Shown here piece after piece: positions 38,761 through 51,342 of a stretch of DNA of 64,000 bases (its first letter is position 1; each line of letters opens with the position of its first letter). The position numbers were made by a program, and so were the translations under genes. Source of the DNA: Numida meleagris (lineage: Eukaryota > Chordata > Aves > Galliformes > Numididae). The stretch is taken from positions 9,788,872 to 9,852,871 of the forward strand of contig NC_034421.1 in NCBI RefSeq assembly GCF_002078875.1, in the 5' to 3' direction. The notes below the pieces were generated by a model. It worked only from the letters and a program-made list of their open reading frames with translations, had not been told where the DNA came from and ran no database searches.

Positions 38761-39905
38761 GCTCTGCTTGTTGTTTTGTGCATTGGTTTGTAATCTGTGG
38801 CTGCTAACTTTCTATGATGAAAATACCCATAGCCTCAGGGTGAGCAGGTGTTGCATGTGGTGTTTTCATTCCCTACCTGCTGGCTGGTAGGATGACGGAA
38901 GACCAGGTGTTTCATGCTAAAACTTGCATGTCTTGGTTATAGCCATCCTGGGGTAGAGCAGGTCTTCTGCACTGCCAGCAAGCAGCTGAGCTTTCTTTTA
39001 GCAAAGCTTGGTCTTTACCCGATAATGCAGCACCATGAAATCCTGCCTCCTGGACATTAAAAAAAAAAAACACTCTAGTCTGTTAGTCTGTAGTCCTTTC
39101 TCTTTTTTTGCTAATGTCTGCTTCTCAGCTAGTGCAGCTTCTATTTTCTGTTCCCTTAAAAAATTAAAAAAAAATCATCATTACAATTCATAACATTAAC
39201 AAGAAGGAAACATCCAAGAACCATACCTCTGACAGGCAGGGAAAAGTAGAGGTAGCTTATGTTAATTGGCTATAGTTGTGGGGGGGAAACCTCCAATTAA
39301 TTTCTAAAGGTTTAGCTCTAAGGGAGATCTGACCTTTTGTGTTTTAAAATGGCTACAACAGCTAATCCTTGTGAGAGAATCTCAGTAGCTATTTAATTTC
39401 TGCAATTGCCACAATGAGATAAAAATTTCTAGAGTGGAGAATGGAGCGCATTATTTGCCATTAACAGTTTTTATGACTCTGCACCCAAACTGCCTGCTGA
39501 TAAACTTTGGCATATTCATTAATCACACTGATTTGATGGCAAGCCAATTTCACTTGATAGATTTCATGGATATTACTAACTAAACCACTGTTATTTGAGT
39601 ATTTTCTGTTCAGATCCTGTGCACAGCTGCATGGATCAATGGAAAATAGTGCTTTATTTAAATAAAGGAAATATTTGAATAAGGCCATACATACTCAGCA
39701 GTTTTCATCTTCCAAAATGATATTGTTCAAGGGAATTACCTTGTATCATTTTGTCAGCAGATGTTCCTAAGGACAAAACCACAGTGGAAGAAATGGGCTT
39801 TGATAACTAAATTCTTCTGTTTGCGTTTGGCTCACAGGTACAACAGCAAAAAAGTGAACTCAGATAACACAAATACATATCAGTATTTCATTGTTTTAGG
39901 AAATA
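38761..39905. other. Non-coding, low-complexity A-runs
   Basis: No gene or named repeat seen. There is an A-run at about 39060-39070 and A-rich patches near 39158-39174. The TA at 39904-39905 is the left target site of the mariner element that follows. Confidence 0.6.
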
Positions 39906-41122
39906 GGTAGGTTGCTCTGAAAGTAATGCTGCTTCCATGGAAATAAAAAGAGCACAATAGCACTAGAGCACATTCTCAGAAACAAAACATTATTTTTTCA
40001 ACATAGTTACCACTATTACCTATGCATTTTTGCCAGCAATGAGCATGAGTCTGTATGCTGTGCTTGTTTAAAAAAAAAGTCCGCACCAATGGAGCTGAGC
40101 CACTGTTTCACAGCTGCTATGATGCCGTTGTTGCTAGGAAAATGTTGCCCATGCAGTCCTCTTTCATCAGTTCAAACAGGTGGAAGTTGGAAGGTGGCAA
40201 ATCTGGACTGCATGGTGGGTGTGATAGTCCAGCCAAGATGGGCAGCGTGCTCCCTGGTCTTCAGACTGGTTTGGGGCCTGGCATTAGCATGTTTGCAAGA
40301 GAAAGGTTGTTGTCTTCTCTGGCCTGACACAGAAAGTTTGAGCCCTCAGCTTAGTCAGCATTGCGATGTAGTGGTCAGAGTTGATGGTTTGTCTGTGTTC
40401 CAGGAAATCCAGAAGGATCACTCTTTTCCTATCCCAAAAGATACTGCACATAACTTGAGCTGCTGAGGGCTATGTTTTCAACTTTTTCTTCAATGGGGAA
40501 TTCACATGTCACCACTCGATGCAGTAATGTTCTGAGCCCGGCATATAGTGGTAACTCCATGTCTTGCCACTGGTAATGATATGATCCAGGAAACTGTTAC
40601 CTTCAGCCTTGCCTTGGTTCAGTAGGTCCTGATAAACTTGCATTTGGTGTTCCTTCTGTTCCTGTGTGAGCATTCATGGGACCCGCCTGGTGCAAACTTT
40701 GCAATATTCTAATGTTGCCACAATAATTTCCAGCGCACTGAACCAGATACTCAGCTTTTTACACAGTTCCTTGGTCGTAATGGGCTGATTCACGTGGATG
40801 AGCTGACTGAGATGCACTTCACTTTGTGGTATGAAAGCCGTGCATGGCTGTCTGGAATGTGACTTGACTTTCACATAGCTTTTGCCACAGCTGAAGTGCA
40901 CCACCCACCACCTCACTGTGCTCACATCCACTGTTTGGTCTCCAGGAATGTTCAGCAAGTAGGTATGAATGTCAATGGGTGCCATTTTTTCCACATGGAG
41001 GAAGTCAGTGACACACCTTTGCTTCATCCACACTGCCATGTCAGTCACCACTTTGTCAGATTGCCTCCCTGCTGCTGTCAATAATAATAAAATAGGAGGC
41101 GTTACTTTCAGTGCAGCCCTCA
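39906..41122 (-). mobile_element. Full-length mariner element (Galluhop-like), copy b
   Basis: The left end reads GGTAGGTTGCTCTGAAAGTA after TA at 39904-39905. The right end reads TACTTTCAGTGCAGCCCTCA before TA at 41123-41124. The ends are inverted repeats of each other with a few mismatches, and the flanking TA pair is the standard mariner target duplication. The length is 1217 bp, as expected for a complete element of this superfamily, and the interior is a transposase gene on the minus strand with no large deletion. The terminal repeats match those of copies a and c, so all three belong to one family. The bird family with this terminus is known as Galluhop (Mariner1_GG). I infer the name from the terminus. 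Confidence 0.95.
39992..41051 (-). pseudogene. Dead mariner transposase (D,D34D family), near full length
   Basis: The frame spans about 353 codons, the usual size for mariner. The expected start codon aligns with a GTG at 41049-41051. The N-terminal helix-turn-helix part (FLHVEKMAPIDIHTYLL, then VDVSTVRWW) is readable. In-frame stops lie at 40674-40676 (TGA), 40509-40511 (TGA) and 40470-40472 (TAG). All three catalytic aspartates appear replaced. The TGDETW-type motif reads TSGKTW (Gly codon at 40566-40568). The HDNARPH motif reads HANARPQ (Ala codon at 40286-40288). The PSDFHLF motif reads PSNFHLF (Asn codon at 40186-40188). The last two are about 34 codons apart, as in the family. At least two frameshifts occur near 40295 and 40220. 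It normally binds its terminal repeats and cuts and pastes the element, but this copy cannot. Confidence 0.93.
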
Positions 41123-41124
41123 TA

Positions 41125-44100
41125 GTTGTTTTCTTCCTAGCAAATGTGGCTGAATCATTTAAAATTGATTTATGATTCATTTTTCTTTTGTGAATATTGA
41201 GGCAGCAGCATAGTCTCAGCAGTGTTAACGTGCCCTTATCTAAAAATAGAGAAATTAAAAAAAAAAAAACACTAGCACAAGCAGACTCATGGGAAAGTAG
41301 AGAATAATCTGACTTTAATAGAAGAAACTAAAAAAACTTTGTAACAGATCGTTCAGTGTGTGTGTTTGTTAATGTAAAAAAGAACCACAACCCCTTTCTC
41401 TCCTCATTGCTTGGTTTTTCAGAGGCAAACCTAGAGCAAGGAAGAAAAAGGAAGGTATTAGGAGTATAAGCTCTGTACTTCTAAAATACCTATTTCTTTA
41501 ATCTTCTTTTTAACTATGTTTATAAATATTACATGGAAACTATGTCAGCTGAGTTGCTTTTTCATTACACAGGCTGATAGTGACTGTGCATGCACTAGTT
41601 TGGAGAAGTTTCTGGCAAAGGATAATCATTAACTTGTCAATGAGGATTGGCCTGGATATGTAAACTCCACACAGTTTCAAATACTCAATGGGAAACACAT
41701 CTCAAAAGCTATCAAAAATGTTTGGCCATGTATAAACTCTGATTTATGGATCTCTTATCAATCTGTGCCTTGCTGAAATGAAGAAATTATAAAATATGGT
41801 ACTATGTACACAGTTTCTTTTGTTTAGGAGTTTCATATTGATTTTGACAGGACTGTGTCAACTGGAAGAAACTTGGGCTCTTCATTTACAAATAAGATCA
41901 GTGCATTAAACAAAAAAACACCACTAATGTGGGTAAAATTTTAGTCATGTACCAACATCAAGAAATTGAGCTAATATTATCACAAGAGCATGACTTTATT
42001 TTTTCTTTCTCCCAGATCCTGTAAAGTAATACTATGAAAACTCCTCTTGGTAAAGAGTACTATCTCTTCAGAGATGGAAGAAATAAAACTACAGCAAAGT
42101 CTAACCACAGGCAAAATAAAGTAAAAAATGAGGAAGGGGAAAAAAAAGAGGCTCTTGGAACCTTGGTGACATATGAACACTGATGTTCTCTTTGCCAGTG
42201 TTAAATTAGGGCTTCATTGGAAGGAGCGTGGATCAATGCATACTCCCATAGAATATAGCAGAATGTGTTATCTTCAAATGTCACATTGCTAATGTCTGAA
42301 ATTCAGCATTCACTTTCTGCATTAAATTCTTTGAGAAGGATGTGCATGTCAGAGTTTTCAGTGTGAGCATCTTGGATGGAGTTCTTCAGAAATGTGGATT
42401 CATGTTTAGAGCATTCTTCATGACCAGGGTGATATCAGTTTTTTTTTCAAGGAGAAGCCTATATAGCAATTACCACTGCAAAACAGAAGGAAACCAATCT
42501 TCATAGTAGACTATGAATCTATACAGGATTGTTGATAATGCATGAGATAATTCTATGTTGCTTACTCCATCTCTTAAGACTGCATTGAAAGTGCTCTTTC
42601 ATCAGTGCTATCTTCTATTGTTAGCTAGTACATGGATTTTTTCTGATGTTTAAGCATATCTCAGATCTTCACAGAACAGTCTGGCAGTCATCTAGGGCGT
42701 GGATTTGAAAATATAACTAATATAGTCTAACTGCTGATTATTTTTACTCTAGCAAAGTCTCATAGTACGCTTATGCTGTCATTTATAGAAGAGATTAAAT
42801 ATTTGGCTTTGCTAGATGCTGTCCATTCTCCGGGAGACCATAGTGTCTGTAGAAGTCAACAGAAAACAGAGGAACAAAGCAGTTAACATTGTTTAGTGGG
42901 GTAGGGAGTGGTATTGACATCAGCTGAACTGTTGTTGTCTTTGCATAATAATCTGCATGATGAGCTTCTGTTTATAATGAATAAATCATTTAGAAATGAA
43001 AGAGGGATTGCTAATGCTATCTGGCCTTTGTTTTTCCTTATCTCTGAGGAAATGATTTCAAAATTATTTTTAATAAGCAGAAGAACCCATTGGTGCATGT
43101 TGCTGCAGATGGCTTTGCTTAACTAGCTGCATCTGTCTAAAGATTATTTGTACTATGAGGTTGCCCTTTATTCAGCTTAAGAGATGGGAGCCTGTGTATC
43201 ATAATGTTGAGAAATGCTGCTAATAATAGCAGTTATTATTGATATTGTGTAAATTGTATTAAGATTTATATATAAACATATTAGAAAAGTAAGAATCACT
43301 TTTTATTAGGTTGCAAAGCAATGAGATTAGCCAGGGTCCACCAAAGACAGGTCAAATCTTGGTGCCTTGCCCCTGAAATCTGTCTGATTTTGCTGTGTAT
43401 CTGCAATAGAGATACTGTTTCTCTCAATATGAAGTGGTTTCTTGTGTTTGGTTTTTTGTAAAAGTATTTTTTGACCAACAAATCAAAAATCAAAGGTATA
43501 AAGGAAAAACTTAAATTTTCTCAGTAAATTTCTCTCTGGAATTAAACAAAGCATTAACTAGGACTCTGAAATTCAAAGGTAAATTACATAGTTTTTTCCT
43601 TAGGTTATCTTGTTTTTAACATTGTTTGCCTGCTCAGGTTTACATTTTATACGTAGTCAAATACAAGGTAAAGGTTCAGTGGTTGTCATTTAAGACAACC
43701 TCTGTTGCCTTTGTTCTTCCAAAAATGGTGGGTATCCAAAAGAGGTTTTTTTCTGGGACAGAGAGATACCCACCACTCTCTGCAGTGGGAGGCAGATGGA
43801 AATGACTGTTATTGGATATTCAGAAAAGTGTGCAAAGTCAAGTGATAGTGGCAGGCACGTGAGGTACTGTGCGGAACAAAAATAATTTGCTCATTATTAG
43901 TTTGTAAAAGTAACTCCCAAATAAATGGGAAACAACTTTTCATTTCTGTAATAAACTATGAGACAGTAAGCTTTAGAGCTTTTCTGCCTGTAGTCAGGCC
44001 TTAACAGCACTGGGGAAATCATATTCCAAGAACTGTTTCCATTCAGCTGTGTATCATTTATTAATAGATGACTTTCTCTGAAAAGTAATTGCATTTGCAG

Positions 44101-45446
44101 AGTGATAGGCCTCCCAATTTCCTATTACTTCCACAGTAACAGTATATCCTTCTGAAATTAAATGTAATTTGAATTATAATTGTAATATAATAGTACCTGA
44201 ACTGTGCAAACTCATACTAAGAACAGTATGTTTCTCAAAGAATTCTGTATAAATAAAATAATGAAATATCATTGCATTTATAAATGGGTATGTGAAACCA
44301 GATGCCATCAGGTAACTTGCTTGTATCATGCACAGAAAGTTTATGGCAGAACTGGGAGCTGAACGAAATTCTAAGGCCAGAGCTTTACTTTCAACAGAAA
44401 ATCAGTTAGAGCTTTCACTTGTATAAGTAGTGTTCTTCAAAAAGGAAAAGACCACTTAAAGTTTTACTTGATAGACCTGTGCCTCCAGTCTATTCTAGTA
44501 GAGAGACGAGTGTAAAAAAAAGAAAAAAGAAAAAAAAAAAAGAATCTTAGCTGTAACTGGTTTATTTGCTTGTTTGTTGCCCTTTTATTTTATTGTTTTC
44601 CTGCATTGTTCTGTGCACCTCTGCTGATGCTGAGTTGGTGATGTGCTGTGTGTAGGTGCGCAGCTCTGGATCCCAGCCACACCTCCAGAGCGAGTCTCAA
44701 GCTGTGAAGACTCTTCTGGGTTAGCATACAGGCATCAGCCCACTGCTCCCATTGCTCCAAGGAAACAAGGATGAGGTTATGCATCCCAGCTGACAGGTCC
44801 TTGGGCTATTTTAACAGTTGCTTGGGTATGGAAAGCCTTGGAGAAAGAGAAGAGATTAAACAGCTCGTATCTGCTTTATTTCTATCTCCTTTATCTCAGT
44901 GCAGCCCCCTTCTCTCTGGCTTAACATAACTTTCTTATTTGCTTACATTAAAATCCTGAATAGTTTTGTTCATGTGTTTGTTAACATAAAGCTGATAAAA
45001 ATTGAATGTATTACAGCACACTAAACAAAAATCCCATTCTCTTTATTCATCTTAGCTGGGGGATGTGTTCCTTTGGGAAGTGAGGCAATTGTAAAGATGA
45101 CGTTTGTTCATGGCTGCACGGAGAAGCAGTGTGGTTTGAAGATGCTGGGTTAAGCCTTCAGGAGACTCAGGCTATGGCTGAATTCTGATGCATTATTCTT
45201 TTGAGCTGGTGACTATCTGTTTTTCATCTTTATTGGAAGTGGTACTTCACGATTTCCCATAAATACTGTTTACAGTGCCAGTTTTTAATGAATAGACTCT
45301 CCATGATGTTATGCTATCCCTTAGATAACATCAAGACAAAGAAGACTGATCTTTGGCCTCCTGCATTGACATTCTGGATTTTCTTGGATTTATATAACAC
45401 TGCATATGGCTATCTGAGGATTTGCAGCTGCATGGTGGATGAAGTA
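41125..45446. other. Non-coding AT-rich stretch
   Basis: No CR1 tail, mariner end or exon recognised. An A-run of about 12 lies near 41259-41270, and an A-rich tract is listed at 44514-44541. Open frames are all under 75 codons and featureless. Confidence 0.6.
44514..44541. repeat. A-rich low-complexity tract
   Basis: A7 G A6 G A-run pattern over 28 bases, ending before GAATCTTAG. It could be a decayed poly-A tail of a retroposed sequence, but I do not recognise a parent to its left. Confidence 0.85.
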
Positions 45447-45981
45447 TGAAGGCTGCTCTGAAAGTAATGCTTACTATTTTATTAGTGTTGGCCTACAGTG
45501 TCAGAAGTGGATGCTGGTGGGATGGCAGTAGACGTTGAACCTTTCCACCAACATTCCATTACATTTTGTCGCCATGTGACAGGTGACAGTCTGACAGAAT
45601 GGCGTCTGATGTGGAAGTGTGGATGGAGCAAAAGTGTATCATTGAATTCCTCCATGTGGAAAAAATGGCACCTGTTGGCATTCATCAATGCTTGCTGAAT
45701 GTTTATGGAGACCAAGCAGTGGATGTGTGCACAGTGAGATGGTTGGTGGTGCATTTCAGCAGTGGTGACTGTGATAGTGGGTCATCTGCTGGTGTATATT
45801 ATTACAAGCACAACATACAGGCTCATGTTCATTGCTGGAGAAAATGCACAGCTAATGGTGGTGACTGTATTGAAAAATAGTGTTTTGTAGCTGAGAACTT
45901 ACTCTGTCAACTAGTGTTATTGTGCTCTTTGTTCTAGTTTTTGTGGAAAAGTAGGAGGCATTAATTTCACAACAAGCTACA
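45447..45981 (+). mobile_element. Internally deleted mariner element (Galluhop-like), copy c
   Basis: The left end reads TGAAGGCTGCTCTGAAAGTA after TA at 45445-45446. The right end reads TTAATTTCACAACAAGCTAC plus A before TA at 45982-45983. The ends are inverted repeats of each other, with the right one more mutated. The total is 535 bp against 1217 bp for the full-length copy. The missing part is the centre of the transposase gene, so both ends and the coding extremes survive. This is the structure of a non-autonomous element that could have been moved by transposase from an intact relative. Copy a at 7241 has nearly the same deletion junction, which suggests one deleted master copy gave rise to both. 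Confidence 0.93.
45599..45880 (+). CDS. Open 93-codon relic: mariner transposase N-terminus fused to C-terminus
   Basis: An uninterrupted frame begins at an ATG (MASDVEVWMEQK). It contains the helix-turn-helix part of a mariner transposase (residues about 15-50: IIEFLHVEKMAPVGIHQCLL, then VDVCTVRWLVVHFSSG). A short junction follows (DCDSGSSAGV), then the transposase C-terminus YYKHNIQAHVHCWRKC to GGDCIEK and a stop. The whole catalytic region is absent, so it cannot cut DNA. Family knowledge says the N-terminal domain binds the terminal repeats, so a translated product could in principle bind mariner ends without catalysis. Nothing here shows that it is transcribed or translated. The open frame may simply reflect its short length. 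I call it a relic with coding potential, not a gene. Confidence 0.4.
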   Translation: MASDVEVWMEQKCIIEFLHVEKMAPVGIHQCLLNVYGDQAVDVCTVRWLVVHFSSGDCDSGSSAGVYYYKHNIQAHVHCWRKCTANGGDCIEK

Positions 45982-47338
45982 TAGCAACTCCATCATATAC
46001 AGGATTTCTAAGTAGTGATGTCATAGTGACTATAACTTCATAACTGATTAGGATAACGGTGATGAAAAAGTTGAGGTTTCAATTAAGAAGCTGCTACTTG
46101 GATTGGTTACAGAATTACTGATTCTTCCATAAAATGCCATTGTAAGGTAGAGAAATCTAAAGACTTCAGGGAGAATGGGACAGAATGTGATGTTAATACC
46201 TACATTGCTCCCTGGGCAGATTAGTTTTTAAAGTATCTTTAGTCTGTTGACTTCTTTTAAAAGCAAAGAGTCACAGAAAGGGACAAGAGAAGTAGAAGAA
46301 CTAGTCCCTTAATGAGGCTGACCATTTTTATATAGTAAATACGAAACTGAAATGCTTTTCCTGAGGCAATAGGCAGAATCCCAAGTGGTCTTAAATATTC
46401 ACCAGGTTACCAGTGTACTGGAAATGTATGGTTCCAAAGCCATTACTGGCACCATAAGCACAAAGTAAACAATCATGCTTTGTGGAGATAGCCTTGAGGT
46501 CCATTATTTCTGATGTAGCGACAGCTTTTCATTGTAGGAGGAGAAAATTGTGTGGTGACTGAGAATTTGAGTAGTCTGAGTTTGCATTCACAAACTGAGA
46601 GACATTATCAGGTGTAAAAAAGCAGGTATCTTCGAGTGAATTAATATAGTACATTAAAAGAAATGCATAGTAATTGCTGAGATCTGCTTGGTTATGCATT
46701 AAATAATATAGTCACAGCTGTTGGTTGATGTTACTGCATGCAGTAGCAGCCTGCTAGAAAGACAAAAGCCTATTAGAGCAATAAATTTCCTCGACTCATC
46801 TTCTGCTGCAGAAATGTTCAGGAGTGTCCTGCACAGCACTGAATGTAGGTGTTCCTGCAGAGATGCTGCAAGTCTGTGTTTGCTTTCCAGAAAGACCTGA
46901 AGTTGCATTTGAGCACTAAAGGTTTGTCTGATACTTCTAAAACATGAAGAGCTAGATAGCAGGTGCTCTTTCCATGTTCACTGTTTTTTCTCACTTTCCA
47001 AGCATTGTTGCTCTGCTCGAGTCATTCAGTTCAGTGTCTGCTAACCTCTGCATTTGTTTCTTCTCAGTTCATAGAGGCATTCAGAGGGCATTAAAGAGTC
47101 CATGTAGTCTATCTGGATGTGTCGAATCTCCTCTTGATACCGGACATGTAGCTCTCCCTCTAGTGAGTGGTCACTGACCCTTCACAAGAAATGTGGGGAG
47201 TCTGGGGGGGTTGCAGAATATATCCCTATGGCAGCCAGCACACAAGAAGCAGAGGGAACTGAATGGTGGCACTTTACATTTCTGTTGTTTGGATCTTGTG
47301 ATTATAAGCCTAAAAATACCAAATAGGAGGAATAGCGA

Positions 47339-47371
47339 TTTTTTTTTTTTGCTTGTTGTGTTTGTTTTTTT
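47339..47371. repeat. T-rich low-complexity tract
   Basis: T-runs of 12 and 8 separated by GCTTGTTGTGTTTG, in the form expected of a decaying homopolymer. Confidence 0.8.
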
Positions 47372-49539
47372 TAATAAAGCATTTCTGGAGTTGTTTTTGT
47401 TTGTTTTTATTCAGGATGTTCATACTTCTTAATGTATATTTCATGCTTGCATGCTTACGTATCTAATTGTTAAAATGATCACATCCAGGATGATGGGCTG
47501 CTAATGCCATTTATCTTATGCTTAATATTGTAGCATTTTAACAAATGGAATAAGCTGTTCTGCAGGGAATCATTTCTGCTGTTGGAAGCCAGGGGCTCTG
47601 ATTCCTTCTCTTGCACTGTATGTGAAATAGGAGATTCCAGCCTGACCTTTAAAATAATAGTGATAATAAAAAATTCCAGTAGCTTCAAAGGGGAAAACTT
47701 ACAGTATTTTTCTGTGTGTTTTCATAAGCTGTTTTGCCACTGTGTTACTACCAAACTTATTCAGACAATCTTGGATCTGGAGGTAGAAGGGTACCAGCAG
47801 CAGAGCTGCAGTGTCTCCTCTCTGTCATGGAATGTTCTAGAACCATCTGCTCTGCCAGAGAGGTGCTCCCCCTCTGGGAAGTACTGTCCACACTCTACTG
47901 CAAATTGCTGAGAGCTCATCATACAAAAGAAAAATTAGAAAAGCTAAGTATTCATTTCTTTCCTATCACAGGAGAATTTCATATATATGAGAGGGTGTAT
48001 ATCACTTGGGCCAAGGTGGGCGTATCTGGAAATGCTGGATATTAGATTATTTGGAATTACTGAATGGTGAGGATTAGTTAATTCCATCCAGTTCATTTGC
48101 TTTCATTTTTTAACAGTGGTCTCAGCTTTGCAAAATGTTTCTTTGTGTGGATATTGTGAACTAGTGAAGAAAACAATTTGATATATTGCTGTTATTTGAG
48201 TATGTGTTCCTGAAAAGGCAGCATAGCTTTCCTCGTGAGCCCAAAGGAGCAGAGTGCTTCACTGCAGCCAGCAAAGTCTGTTTGATAGCAAAACAATTTT
48301 CTGTCTGTATATTACAGAGCAGTGGTACAGCTTCTTCAGGGAGTCCATGAAAAGAGGATAAGACACTGAGTAGTAACAGAGGTATGTTAGGTTCAGCCTG
48401 ACCTGACTCACGAAGGCAAGAGAGGATATAGGTCTTTACTATGGAAATACTGTTGTTAGAGAAGAACTTAAGGGGAATTCCTAACTCTACTGATATATAT
48501 TTTTTTAATTAGAAAGTGTTTTTCAAGTTAAATTATTCACATATAGGACTGCTGGTGCCGATGTTTGCTTTCATCTGTCTTCAGATTATGATTTTTTATG
48601 CAAGGGATGATGGGAAATGTTTTGAAAAGGGTTACTACCCTTGTAGGTTTACTACCACAGGGTGCTGCATGTCCTCTTATCATCCTTGAATAGACTTCAG
48701 TGGAAGACATTGCAGATGTAGCTTATTTTTATTGCAGATAAATGTTGCTATTCCTTTGAATTCAGGAAACAACCTAAGAAAGCATCCTTCTCCATTGTAT
48801 GATTGGTTCGAACGGTATGTTCTCATCATGAACACTGCAACATCGATCAGATGAAAAACAAAAATCACTTCTCTGCTGAGCAGTGAACTGCCATGAAAAT
48901 GGATAGATACAAATTTGAATGCGTGACTGATACGGAAATCTTCAGTGGGAAGCATCATGGATCATGGAGGATTGGCAATGCCTGTGGCAGCATAAATCCA
49001 GAAATGAGGAAGTCCTATGCTCTGCTTTTAAAAGAGAAAAACTCATAGAGCAGTGGCTGTGTCTGGGAAGGCTTCCCCACAGCTGCAGGCTGAACAGCAG
49101 CTCAAATAGGATTTGACTGTATGATGGCTACTTTATTGAAGAGTCCTACTGAGACAATGCCAGTAAGAGGGGGTTGAGTTGTATTAAGCTAGGCTGGCTG
49201 ATTGAATCAGAATTAGACATTTCTGTTGATGAGAGTACTAGAAAAACAGAGACAAGTGGCTTTGCTGAATTAGCAGCAAGCACTATGTGAGATGGTACCT
49301 TGATCTTGCACTCCTTTTGCACAAACAGGGTCAGAGTAATTGGTGAGAGAGGTTAGCGTAGCAGAGGCAGAGTAGTTACTGTATTCTGGGAATCCCTGCA
49401 TACACATGTATGGTTTATGGCTGTCCAGAAATATCCAGGATCAAATAATTTAGGTGACTGTGTGAAGCAAGCAAATGCTTAAGGGGGCAGGGAGATGGCC
49501 TGCAAGAGGGGGTTAAGGCATTATGCTGATCAGCTCATG

Positions 49540-49557
49540 TCTGTCTATCTATCTATA
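49540..49557. repeat. Short TCTA/TCTG microsatellite
   Basis: TCTGTCTATCTATCTATA is about four tetranucleotide units and is likely polymorphic in length. Confidence 0.8.
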
Positions 49558-50169
49558 GCTTTTATCTTTACTGTTCCAGCTTGAGTATTCATTATCTGTT
49601 TGACTCAGTGGGAAGATTTGCATCATCTTTCATAGGTGTGAACCATGGACTATATCCTTTGAATGGTTCTCAACTTCTGCATCATAATTTGATGTCAGTA
49701 ATTAAGTGTATTGCCAAAATTGGCCTTTAATTTTGATATCTCTGTATTGAAAATGGGAAAAAAAGCTAATGTATCATAATAATAAATGCTTGGCAGCATT
49801 ATTCTGAAGGTTATCTATCAAAATAGTTTTGATCAATCCTTTTCCAGTATCATCGCTTATACTTTGCTGACGTGTTTTTGTGTTACAGTAAATGCTCTTG
49901 CTTGGAATCACACCCAGGGTCCTTTGGCAGTGGTTATGAACAGACAGTCCATATGGTCAAGTGCTTTCTTAGTAGTTAGCAAAAATCTTGCCACAAAAAT
50001 ATGGCAATTGTCAATGGCGGGGTTTTGAGCTCAAAAGTTTGCGAGGAAAGTAGACTGAATTTTCACAGGTGAGCTTTAGAACTTAAGTTGATCAGAGAAG
50101 TGTGACTTACCCTCATCAAATTTCTCTCATCATAGACTTTACAGAAGAAAACGTTGCGTAGCTGATAAA

Positions 50170-50193
50170 TGAGGGCTGCTCTGAAAATAATGC
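50170..50193 (+). mobile_element. Isolated mariner terminal repeat (copy d)
   Basis: TGAGGGCTGCTCTGAAAATA followed by ATGC matches the outer end of copies a-c with one difference (AAAATAATG for AAAGTAATG). The similarity stops after 24 bases. What follows does not match the interior of the other copies, and no inverse terminal repeat is visible within the next kilobase. The base pair in front is AA rather than TA. It is either a deletion remnant or the end of a different non-autonomous element sharing this terminus. Confidence 0.7.
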
Positions 50194-51342
50194 ACTTGAA
50201 TTTAAGTGAAATGAACATCATATGCCCCCACTTAGAGTTCATGAATTTCTTAAATTATGGGAAAAAACATGTGAGTATGTATTTTCATCCAGATTGCAGA
50301 AGTTACTTGTAAAACGAGGATAATGGAATAATCAGATATCATCTTGTACCCTCAAGGAGGACTGAGGTCATGGCAATTCTTAATCACCATGTCAGGAGTC
50401 TATCTGAGTTTGAATTTATTTGTTAAGGTCTTCTCAGCTTAAGGAATAGTTCAGTGGAGCCTCTTCAAACGTTTTATTTTCAAGGTGACTGCTGCAAACT
50501 TTGCAGTACCCAGTTTTAGTTAGCTGATTTTTTTTTTCCCTCTTTGCCTGTGTTTTGCCTTTTCTTGATGCTATTTCTCTTGTGATTTTCTGCCCAGTAC
50601 TTTGTCATTTTCAGCACAACCAGTTTTTGCTTTCTGGGCACTTTTGTTTAACTGCATGTAGTGCTCTTCTTTTTCTGTAAATTGATACATCATAAATAAA
50701 TCGGACTTAACTGGAATACGGAGTCAATCTTATTGCAGATGATGAGGAAAACAGTCCTCCTTTAATCACATTCTGAAAATGGATCCTTAAAGCCTTGGCA
50801 AATGTTAATAAATAAATCAGACAGCTTCTATTATATACCTATGTTATTGCTACCTATACACCCAGATTAATAAATTTTTTATAACATAAAATGGGAAAAT
50901 ATATTTGCTACTCATCTTTCATCAAGTAGAATTTATGAATAAAAACACATAAAGAAATGGACGAAACGTATAGAAATAAAACAGCTTTTAGAAATGTTGT
51001 CCCTGCTAGATAGTTTAGCATGCAGGTTGAGCAGCGTCTAGTATCAAGGTGCTTTACTGAATGGTTTTAAATTCACCTATTTATGGGGATGGAATTTCTC
51101 AATGTGTGATTGATGTACTCCTACTTTTCATATACAAGAGAGTCAGAGCAGAATGGAGAGGCTGAAGCATTGTGCTATGGAATATGTATGAGTGAACTGC
51201 CTTTGTGTGGGAGCTGTGGAAAGCAACCCAGGGGCAGTCCTGGAGTCAGTGCCATTCCTGAACCATCCCCGGGAGGAGAACCTGTGAGTTAAAATCAAGA
51301 AGGAAGCTTTTTCCTTCTGTGGATTTTTGCATTTCATAACTG
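50194..51342. other. Non-coding AT-rich stretch
   Basis: No gene recognised. The first few hundred bases could be the interior of an unrecognised short transposon that begins at the mariner-like terminus at 50170, but I found no second end. Confidence 0.5.

Larger units (their letters stand above)
45984..50169. other. Non-coding AT-rich stretch
   Basis: No recognised transposon, exon or RNA gene. It holds T-rich low complexity at 47339-47371 and a short tetranucleotide tract at 49540-49557. Overlapping plus-strand frames at 47582-48045 reach 109 codons but show no domain. Confidence 0.6.

Noticed and set aside
42242..42300. CATAGAATATAGCAGAATG, like a CR1 tail
   Set aside because: The conserved GGAAGGGACCT block does not follow, so the match is limited to an AT-rich word.
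48797..48815. GGTTCGAA word resembling a tRNA T-arm
   Set aside because: No matching A box, acceptor stem or cloverleaf can be built around it.
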